From Bacillota bacterium (lineage in GTDB: Bacteria > Bacillota > Clostridia > Lachnospirales > Lachnospiraceae): 5,015 bases of DNA. Position 1 is the first letter of the stretch, and every line of letters starts with the position of its first letter. The position numbers and the translations under genes were made by a program. Where the stretch lies: positions 1-5,015 of the forward strand of contig JAEWHU010000338.1 in NCBI GenBank assembly GCA_023387635.1, given 5' to 3'. Positions 1-5,015 of the stretch are shown here, piece by piece. The notes beneath the pieces were generated by a model, which saw only the letters and a list, made by a program, of their open reading frames with translations, had not been told where the DNA came from and ran no database searches.

Positions 1-2
1 AA

Positions 3-146
3 ATCAGACTTAGTGATTATCTTGGATTGGGAGAAGATGGACATTTATATCTTTTGTTAACTAATTCATCGGAACATGATATAAAAATTGTAACGGAACG
101 TTTAGAGAAAATAAATTTATCTAGCGAAGTAGTTGAAAATGGATAG
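3..146 (+). CDS. pelD: PelD-like c-di-GMP receptor, C-terminal fragment (5' end outside window)
   Basis: Only the last 47 codons and the TAG stop are present; this is the only one of the three forward frames open up to this point. The visible peptide reads IRLSDYLGLG followed by EDGHLYLLL. It aligns naturally with the GGDEF-domain pattern RxxD, five residues, GGDEF: R and D of RLSD (bases 6-17) occupy the inhibitory-site positions and EDGHL (33-47) replaces GGDEF. The domain should therefore bind cyclic di-GMP without making it. A further Arg in TERLEK (bases 99-101) could be the second ligand-contacting Arg, which is inference. PelD has this degenerate GGDEF domain at its C-terminus behind membrane helices and a GAF domain, none of which can be seen here. 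It activates Pel polysaccharide synthesis at the membrane together with PelE, PelF and PelG. The adjoining PelE-like gene supports the call. Alternative: another degenerate GGDEF receptor protein. Confidence 0.68.
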   Translation: MRLSDYLGLGEDGHLYLLLTNSSEHDIKIVTERLEKINLSSEVVENG

Positions 147-150
147 GAGG
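144..150 (+). promoter_or_regulatory. Ribosome binding site fused to the upstream stop codon
   Basis: TAGGAGG is a near-perfect Shine-Dalgarno sequence whose first three bases are the stop codon of the upstream PelD-like gene. It lies 4 bases before the ATG at 155. The arrangement sets the start of the PelE-like gene and suggests that translation of the two genes is coupled. Confidence 0.85.
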
Positions 151-154
151 TCTT

Positions 155-1060
155 ATGAAGATTGTTGAAGGTATCCTGCTGATACTGGTTATAAATTTTA
201 TAGTCGCAGTAATCTACTTTCTGTATATGACACTTGTTAAAAATAACAGAAGGCAAGGAGTCGTTACCGGGCTTCTGATTCTATCCTGCCCTGTGGTTGC
301 GTTTTCATTTTTAGGCTTATCATGGGTATTTTACAAGATATTTGAGATGCTTGGAGAAAAGGAAATTGATCCAGCAGATTTAAGTTTTAGTAAAAACAAA
401 GTGCTATTAAAGGTAGGAACGGATATTCTACAAAATGTCAATTATGTACCTTTAGAAGAGGTTCTATTACTAGAGAGTAAAAAAAATAAACGAGATGGTT
501 TTCTTTCTGTACTGAAAGAAAATGTTGAAGAATCGGTAAGCCTTATAAAACATGCGGTTAATGATGAGGATTCTGAAATATCCCACTACGCAGCGTCTTC
601 CCTTATGGATATTATTAGCAGATTTAAGGAAAAAGAGAAAGAGTTATATACCCTTAGCCAATTAGAGCCTACATCAGCACATAAAGCCGCGTATTTAAGG
701 TATGTGATTCCTTTCCTCTTAGAAGAAATCTTAAGTGATACAGAAAAACATAAGCTAATGGAGAAGATAGAACTTTCTATGAAAGATTATACTAAGGCAG
801 ATTTTATAGTAATTAAAGGAGAATTACTAGCTAAATTTGCTCTTCTATGGGGAAGCGTAGGAGACAGGGACCGTGCTGATTCATGGCTTAATGAAGCCTT
901 TGCCACGGATCCTAAAAGTTTAGAAGTTTATAAAGCAGGCTTGCGATACTATTATTCAACAGAGCAAATGGACGAATTTAAATCTTTAATGAAAAATTTA
1001 AAGAGCTCAAACATTGTTATAGATAATGAAGTACTGGAGCTGATTCGGTTTTTTAATTGA
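155..1060 (+). CDS. pelE: PelE-like membrane protein with cytosolic TPR-type helical domain
   Basis: This encodes 301 residues starting at an ATG with an excellent ribosome site. Two hydrophobic helices (about residues 4-28 and 36-66), separated by a short basic loop (KNNRRQ), form a hairpin anchor that should leave both ends in the cytoplasm. The rest is soluble and helical. It includes VPLEE at 98-102, an acidic NDEDSEISHYA segment at 136-146, and a TPR-like stretch at about 221-270 (alternating small and aromatic residues, with a DPKSLEVY-type turn). Pseudomonas PelE has the same plan, two membrane helices then TPRs, at about 330 residues, and acts as a scaffold with PelD in the inner-membrane Pel synthase complex. 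The gene directly follows the PelD-like gene with only 8 bases between them, the usual pelD-pelE order. No catalytic motif is visible. The family assignment rests on architecture, context and remembered sequence character, not on an alignment. Confidence 0.68.
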   Translation: MKIVEGILLILVINFIVAVIYFLYMTLVKNNRRQGVVTGLLILSCPVVAFSFLGLSWVFYKIFEMLGEKEIDPADLSFSKNKVLLKVGTDILQNVNYVPLEEVLLLESKKNKRDGFLSVLKENVEESVSLIKHAVNDEDSEISHYAASSLMDIISRFKEKEKELYTLSQLEPTSAHKAAYLRYVIPFLLEEILSDTEKHKLMEKIELSMKDYTKADFIVIKGELLAKFALLWGSVGDRDRADSWLNEAFATDPKSLEVYKAGLRYYYSTEQMDEFKSLMKNLKSSNIVIDNEVLELIRFFN

Positions 1061-1067
1061 ATGGAGT

Positions 1068-1072
1068 AGGAG
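1068..1072 (+). promoter_or_regulatory. Ribosome binding site deciding the start at 1078
   Basis: AGGAG sits 5 bases upstream of the ATG at 1078. An in-frame TTG at 1057, overlapping the upstream TGA stop, would extend the protein by 7 residues, but it is preceded only by a T-rich stretch with no Shine-Dalgarno sequence. The ATG is therefore preferred. Confidence 0.8.
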
Positions 1073-1077
1073 AAAAT

Positions 1078-3282
1078 ATGATTTGGAGTAATGTAACATT
1101 AGCAGTGTATTTGCTATTAATATATATTTTTTTGTGCGTTGTATTCCCTTTTATTCTATTGTATCCAGTTATTAAGAAAAGAAGCATAATAACAGGTTTA
1201 TTAACTAGTATAGTTGCTTCTAACGTATATATCTTTTTAGTTGGATATATCCTTGGATTTTTGGGGATGTTTAATCGATACACTGTTTTTGTTAGTGTTA
1301 TTATGTTACCCCTGTTATTTCGTATCCTGTTTTATTGGAAAGCAGATAGTACAAGTCGACAAAAGTTGAGTGATACAATTGCATCTCTTATAAAAAACGA
1401 ATATGGAGTAAAGCTTTTCTTTATCCGTATATTTAAAAAGGCTGGTAGTAGCGTTCAAAATTTTTATAACAGAATATTTCATCATAAGATATTAGAGTGG
1501 ATCGTGGTACTTAGTTGTATTGGGTTTTCAGTTTATTTATATGGGTACCATAAATTTCGTTCATACGGATATTCCACATCTGATGAAGAGGTTCATCTTT
1601 ATTGGATTCAATCTTTGATAGGAAATGATATCTTCCCCTCCGGGATGTATCCCTATGGCATGCATATTCTTATAGCAGTTATGTCAGTATTATTTAGAAT
1701 AAATACGGTAAGGATAACTTTGGGTTTTTCCCATATCATTTTGATTATGGTACTTGCAACCTCTTATCTTGTTTTGAGACAAATGTTTTCTAATAAATAT
1801 GGAGTATTATCGGTATTTATTTTATACACAATAGGGAGTTTATATGTTCCCTATGATAGATTTCATTTTACTCTACCTATGGAATATGGAATGCCGGCTA
1901 TCTTTATTTTAACAGGAGCTATATTTTCTTACATACGTAAGAAAAATAGGTTAGATTGGTTTTTAATTGTGGGTTCCATTATATATACGTTGTCCTGTCA
2001 CTTCTATGTAACTGCATTTGTAGGTATTATCTGTATAGTAATGGGATTGGTGTATTTTGTTATTCTTATAAAAAGAAGATCTATTATGAGTATGATAGGG
2101 GCAGGTATTATAGGACTTTTATTAGGATTATTACCTTTTTTGACTGGATTTTTATTAGGATATCCTTTTTACGAGGACTCTATGAGTTGGGCTATAGATG
2201 TTATATCCACAACGAAAGAAAATGATATAAGGGATGAAGAAGAAAAAGAAGAAGAACAAGAAGAACAAGAAGAACAAGAAGAAGAGGGAGAGAAAACTGG
2301 AGTAAATGAGACTAAAAAAGTTCCCATGTCTTTTACTGAAGAATTATATGGAGTTTTGCTAGAACGCAGTTATAAGAATGGATATTTTTTGTACTCTACC
2401 ATAATAGTTGTTGCTATTTCATTTTCTTATGGAATTCTAGGAGTGATTTTTGCAAAAGAGAAAGAAAAATACCTATTATACATAAGTCTTTCGGTATTGT
2501 GGATTATTGGAAATTTAATGGTATCTAGCTATGATATGAGTTGGCCGGTATTCATTGAAGTAAAACGTCAGTCAGTGTTTTTAGCATATTTTATGATGAT
2601 TCTGTTTTGTGTTCCTTTGGAAGCTCTCTATTGCTTGGTAAAAAAAGGTTTAAAGACGAATAAATGGAATAACAGACTCTTTTTTATCATATGCATTGGA
2701 ATCGGCGGTGCTCTTATTTACACAGGTAATATTAAGGGAAAAGATACTATTTATTACTGGAGTATTCAAACAGATGGAGCTATGAAATTGATTTTGTCGA
2801 TGATGGATGAAAAAGAGAATTATACATGGACGGTTGTCTCTCCAGTAAATGATAGAAGTGCTATTCTTAACAGTGGATATCATTATGAACTGTTGGAATT
2901 AGTTGAAGAATTGGACAATTGGGAGGAAGATCAGACAATTTATATACCTACCCAAGAAGTGTATTTTGTAATTGAAAAATATCCTTTAGAATATGGTCTT
3001 GTTCCCACCAATAATAAGCTGCCAATTCATAAGTGGAAGCCTGTTAGCTTTGAACTGACATTAGTGCCAATTAAAGAGGAAAAGGAAAGAAGTAAAATAT
3101 ATCAAAATCAAAGGGGAGAAATTATGTCCAAGGCTTATTACTGGGCGATGGAATATGCAAGATACTATCCTCAAGAGATGAAAATATATTACGAAGATGA
3201 AGAGGTTATTATATATAGGCTTAATCAATCTCCTTATCGTCTTAATAATTTATCTATTAACTATTGGACTGTACAGCAGTAA
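1078..3282 (+). CDS. Polytopic membrane protein, GT-C glycosyltransferase-like, with acidic repeat loop
   Basis: This encodes 734 residues from the ATG with a good ribosome site. I count roughly 13-15 hydrophobic segments: for example residues 5-30, 37-62, 66-86, 139-156, 212-233, 267-286, 309-331, 338-362, 429-448, 455-473, 499-521 and 533-549. A basic loop at 87-138 is probably cytosolic. The loop after the fourth helix holds STSDEEVHLYW (166-176) and then YPYGMH (191-196). An acidic motif in an early external loop is typical of GT-C enzymes, which transfer sugars from polyprenyl-phosphate donors outside the membrane. Residues 387-406 form a Glu/Gln run in a loop, and about 185 C-terminal residues (550-734) form a soluble, probably extracytoplasmic domain. 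The following gene encodes a GT2 that could supply the lipid-linked donor. The protein resembles the large uncharacterised membrane proteins found in polysaccharide loci (DUF6541-like, tentative). It could instead be a polymerase or flippase-like component. The glycosyltransferase role is inference. Confidence 0.6.
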   Translation: MIWSNVTLAVYLLLIYIFLCVVFPFILLYPVIKKRSIITGLLTSIVASNVYIFLVGYILGFLGMFNRYTVFVSVIMLPLLFRILFYWKADSTSRQKLSDTIASLIKNEYGVKLFFIRIFKKAGSSVQNFYNRIFHHKILEWIVVLSCIGFSVYLYGYHKFRSYGYSTSDEEVHLYWIQSLIGNDIFPSGMYPYGMHILIAVMSVLFRINTVRITLGFSHIILIMVLATSYLVLRQMFSNKYGVLSVFILYTIGSLYVPYDRFHFTLPMEYGMPAIFILTGAIFSYIRKKNRLDWFLIVGSIIYTLSCHFYVTAFVGIICIVMGLVYFVILIKRRSIMSMIGAGIIGLLLGLLPFLTGFLLGYPFYEDSMSWAIDVISTTKENDIRDEEEKEEEQEEQEEQEEEGEKTGVNETKKVPMSFTEELYGVLLERSYKNGYFLYSTIIVVAISFSYGILGVIFAKEKEKYLLYISLSVLWIIGNLMVSSYDMSWPVFIEVKRQSVFLAYFMMILFCVPLEALYCLVKKGLKTNKWNNRLFFIICIGIGGALIYTGNIKGKDTIYYWSIQTDGAMKLILSMMDEKENYTWTVVSPVNDRSAILNSGYHYELLELVEELDNWEEDQTIYIPTQEVYFVIEKYPLEYGLVPTNNKLPIHKWKPVSFELTLVPIKEEKERSKIYQNQRGEIMSKAYYWAMEYARYYPQEMKIYYEDEEVIIYRLNQSPYRLNNLSINYWTVQQ
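2236..2295 (+). repeat. In-frame purine-rich tandem repeat (GAAGAACAA units) encoding an acidic run
   Basis: Three perfect tandem copies of the 9-base unit GAAGAACAA (2251-2259, 2260-2268, 2269-2277) are followed by a diverged fourth (GAAGAAGAG, 2278-2286). They lie within a wider, almost purely purine tract. Read in frame, the units encode Glu-Glu-Gln repeats within residues 387-406 of the membrane protein. Because the unit is 9 bases, slippage would change loop length without a frameshift. Confidence 0.9.
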
Positions 3283-3311
3283 TAAATTTTATAAAATACC
3301 GGAAATAGGTG

Positions 3312-3319
3312 AGGGGGAG
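3312..3319 (+). promoter_or_regulatory. Ribosome binding site for the GT2 gene
   Basis: AGGGGGAG lies just ahead of the ATG at 3323, so AGGGGG is 5 bases from the start codon. It is the strongest translation signal in the 40-base gap after the membrane protein gene. That gap otherwise holds only AT-rich sequence and a 12-base palindrome, with no terminator. Confidence 0.75.
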
Positions 3320-3322
3320 TAA

Positions 3323-4108
3323 ATGAGTAAGAAAGTATTGGTGTTAATTCCGGCGTATAATGAGGAAAATAATATTCGTAAGGTGTTAAGAGCGTATTAT
3401 CAAAGTCCGGCAGCAGAATATTCAGATATAATTGTAATAGATGACGGTTCCAAGGATAATACTGCAATAACAGCGAAAGAAGAAGGGGCAAAGGTAATAT
3501 CCCAGATCTATAATATGGGATATGGTGCTGCACTTCAGACGGGGTATAAATATGCACTGGATAAAGGATATGAAAATGTTATCCAGTTGGATGCAGATGG
3601 TCAGCATAGTATTCAGAATATAGAATGGATTTATAATAGATTAACAATACAAAATGGAAATGAGAAACTTCCTGATATTGTAATAGGCTCTAGGTATTTA
3701 AAAGGAAGCCAATCATTTACCATGTCACAGATACGTTTAATAGCAGTTAAAATGTTTAGGATGGTTATTAAATGGACCACAGGAAATGTAATAACAGACC
3801 CCACTAGTGGCTTACAGGGATTAAACCGCAGAGCTTTTTCTTATTATGCACAATTTAATCAATTTGATATTCACTATCCAGATATTAATATGATTTTACA
3901 GATGTTGCTTTTAGGATATCATGTAACTGAAATTCCAGCAGTTATGCATCAAAGGACAGAAGGAGTGGCAATGCATTCGGGAGTTATAAAACCAATAAAA
4001 TATATGATTCTTATGGCAATTAGTTCTCTAAATGCTATTTTACGCTATCATAGAGTATTTAAGATAGAAAAAAAGCGGTTAAAGAGCGCAGAGCTAGATG
4101 AGACATGA
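3323..4108 (+). CDS. Family 2 glycosyltransferase, DPM1/polyprenyl-phosphate sugar synthase-like
   Basis: This encodes 261 residues, the length of a single GT-A catalytic domain. Recognisable motifs, in order, are: the nucleotide-binding start IPAYNEENNI (9-18), VIDDGSKDNT (38-47), NMGYGAALQTG (64-74), the metal-binding DAD in QLDADGQH (88-95), IGSRYLKG (121-128), DPTSGLQGLNRRA (159-171), and a late QRTEG (210-214). All core residues of a retaining-fold GT2 of the DPM1/DPG-synthase-like subgroup are present, so it should be active, transferring a sugar from a nucleotide donor, plausibly to a polyprenyl phosphate. There is no multi-helix membrane tail. One hydrophobic stretch (about 225-240) before a basic C-terminus may attach it to the inner membrane face. 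It lies 40 bases after the GT-C-like gene and overlaps the next gene by 4 bases, so the three are probably co-expressed. Sugar and acceptor cannot be told from the sequence. Confidence 0.9.
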   Translation: MSKKVLVLIPAYNEENNIRKVLRAYYQSPAAEYSDIIVIDDGSKDNTAITAKEEGAKVISQIYNMGYGAALQTGYKYALDKGYENVIQLDADGQHSIQNIEWIYNRLTIQNGNEKLPDIVIGSRYLKGSQSFTMSQIRLIAVKMFRMVIKWTTGNVITDPTSGLQGLNRRAFSYYAQFNQFDIHYPDINMILQMLLLGYHVTEIPAVMHQRTEGVAMHSGVIKPIKYMILMAISSLNAILRYHRVFKIEKKRLKSAELDET

Positions 4109-5015
4109 AAGAGAAAGTAAAAATGAAGTTTAACTCAAAACATAGGAAGCGTTATGTTCGCATAGTTACCATACTTATAGTACTTTTTTTATTCTTTCAA
4201 ATCATAAGTAATTTTTATGTATTTATGCTTGAAAGAGAAACTGAACTAACGACGTTAGGTGAAATCAATAATAAACAGCTTTTTGAGCTTAGAGATAAAA
4301 AGCTAAAAGAAATAAAGGAACAGGAAGAAGATAAAAAAGGAAGTTACCTTTTAATTGGAGAAGAAGGACAGCTATTTACCCTGTTAAAAAATCAGCTAAG
4401 TAATATGAAGGAAACTTATGAAAGTACTACATTCCTTGATACATTTATAGAAGGTAAGAAAGGAATATTTCTTACCAAGGAACATTATGAAGAATCAGAA
4501 ATTGCACTTTTAAAAGAGGCTACGAAGCAGGGAATTTCTTTATATTTTTTAAAAATTCCATTGGTGAATATTAGTGTTGACAAAGAATTTAGGGAGCTGC
4601 TAGGAATTAAGGAGGTAAGGGGAAGTGGAGAATGGGCGGGGATTCGGTTTGTAGCGGATTTTCTTATTAGTGATGTGATAGAGTTTCCAAATTACAAACT
4701 GAAATTTAATGAGCTTACTTTAAAACAAGGAACAAAAACCTATGTTTACAGCCTTCTTAATAAAATCGAAAGAAACAATAATGAGAATGTGAATGTAATA
4801 GCCGAACAGGATGAAAAGTTAATAAACGAAGAACTACCCCCGATTATTTGGAGAAATACCTATCTTTTGGAGACAGAAGAAGAAAGTACTTTTGTTTTTT
4901 GTGTGAACGGTGACGGCCTAATTGAAAGTAATGCAGGTCCTGGAATTATTACTGCTTTATTATCTAATAGTGAAGAAGATTATTTATATCCAGTTATCAA
5001 TGCTTATACTATTGT
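4105..5015 (+). CDS. Membrane-anchored extracytoplasmic protein, N-terminal part (3' end outside window)
   Basis: The frame opens at ATG 4105, overlapping the GT2 stop as ATGA, and stays open for 303 codons to the window edge. This start has only a weak Shine-Dalgarno, so coupling to the upstream gene is likely; ATG 4123 (residue 7) is an alternative. A short very basic N-terminus (residues 1-19) precedes one membrane helix (about 18-41), with no lipobox or clear signal-peptidase site, so an uncleaved anchor with an outside C-terminus is expected. A charged linker (about 42-79, rich in Lys and Glu) leads into an alpha/beta-looking domain starting at SYLLIGEEGQ (80-89), with GKKGIFLT (118-125) and GISLYFLKIP (143-152) as further predicted strands. 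No catalytic motif is recognised in the visible part. In known Pel loci this position is held by the PelA-type deacetylase/hydrolase. This could be a clostridial counterpart (DUF2194-like is a tentative thought), with any deacetylase domain beyond the window. Function is unassigned. Confidence 0.75.
   Translation, partial: MKEKVKMKFNSKHRKRYVRIVTILIVLFLFFQIISNFYVFMLERETELTTLGEINNKQLFELRDKKLKEIKEQEEDKKGSYLLIGEEGQLFTLLKNQLSNMKETYESTTFLDTFIEGKKGIFLTKEHYEESEIALLKEATKQGISLYFLKIPLVNISVDKEFRELLGIKEVRGSGEWAGIRFVADFLISDVIEFPNYKLKFNELTLKQGTKTYVYSLLNKIERNNNENVNVIAEQDEKLINEELPPIIWRNTYLLETEEESTFVFCVNGDGLIESNAGPGIITALLSNSEEDYLYPVINAYTI

Noticed and set aside
1..154. c-di-GMP riboswitch or promoter ahead of the PelE-like gene
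   Set aside because: The region is coding to base 146 and only 8 bases remain before the next start, so there is no room for a leader element.
1057..1077. TTG start at 1057 for the large membrane protein, overlapping the upstream stop
   Set aside because: No Shine-Dalgarno precedes it, whereas the ATG at 1078 has AGGAG at the right distance.
1956..2225. 89-residue + strand ORF inside the membrane protein gene
   Set aside because: It is a shifted-frame shadow of a long, well supported ORF. Its Tyr/Ile/Cys-rich translation looks non-coding and it has no independent ribosome site.
2236..2295. Repeat tract considered as a CRISPR array or a frameshifting phase-variation tract
   Set aside because: Units are contiguous 9-mers without spacers, and a unit divisible by three cannot switch the frame on or off.
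3286..3297. Perfect 12-base palindrome ATTTTATAAAAT in the 40-base intergenic gap
   Set aside because: It is AT-only with no loop or GC stem and no trailing T run, so it is not a terminator. Such palindromes are expected by chance in AT-rich DNA; an operator role cannot be supported.
3261..3607. Overlapping minus-strand ORFs opposite the GT2 gene (3261-3557 and 3422-3607), and similar ones at 17-256, 1053-1283 and 2650-2883
   Set aside because: They are antisense to clear coding sequence, show no family motifs, and the sense frames carry recognisable domains or membrane architecture.

Overview
The window is AT-rich (by eye about one third G+C). It carries a tightly packed, single-strand (+) gene cluster with strong purine-rich Shine-Dalgarno sites and a Lys/Glu/Ile-rich proteome, which suggests a low-GC Gram-positive bacterium. 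A Clostridia member, perhaps a Lachnospiraceae relative, is my best guess; the taxon is inferred from composition and gene style only.

Layout: (1) 3-146, the last 47 codons of a gene whose product ends in a degenerate GGDEF domain that keeps an RxxD c-di-GMP inhibitory-site motif, resembling the C-terminus of PelD. (2) 155-1060, a 301-residue protein with two N-terminal membrane helices and a cytosolic helical/TPR-like region, the architecture of PelE. (3) 1078-3282, a 734-residue polytopic membrane protein with a GT-C-like acidic motif in an early loop, a Glu/Gln low-complexity loop encoded by 9-bp tandem repeats, and a C-terminal soluble domain. (4) 3323-4108, a soluble family 2 glycosyltransferase of the DPM1/polyprenyl-phosphate-sugar-synthase-like type. 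(5) 4105 to the window end, the N-terminal 303 residues of a membrane-anchored extracytoplasmic protein of uncertain family. Gaps between genes are 8, 17 and 40 bases, and the last pair overlaps by 4 bases. No promoter, terminator, riboswitch, RNA gene, mobile element or CRISPR array was seen, so the window looks like the middle of one operon.

Interpretation: the PelD-like and PelE-like pair suggests a Gram-positive Pel exopolysaccharide locus under post-translational control by cyclic di-GMP. Loci of this kind are known (Bacillus cereus has pelD-pelE-pelA(DA)-pelF-pelG). Here a GT-C-like membrane protein and a GT2 enzyme sit directly after the pelE-like gene, followed by an anchored surface protein. 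The GT2 could make a lipid-linked sugar that the GT-C-like protein transfers outside the cell, decorating the polymer or a cell-wall acceptor. The anchored protein could be a polymer-processing or export partner. PelF and PelG homologues are not in the window; if the Pel reading is right they should lie downstream. The most unusual parts are this two-gene GT-C/GT2 addition, the repeat-encoded acidic loop, and the unassigned anchored protein.
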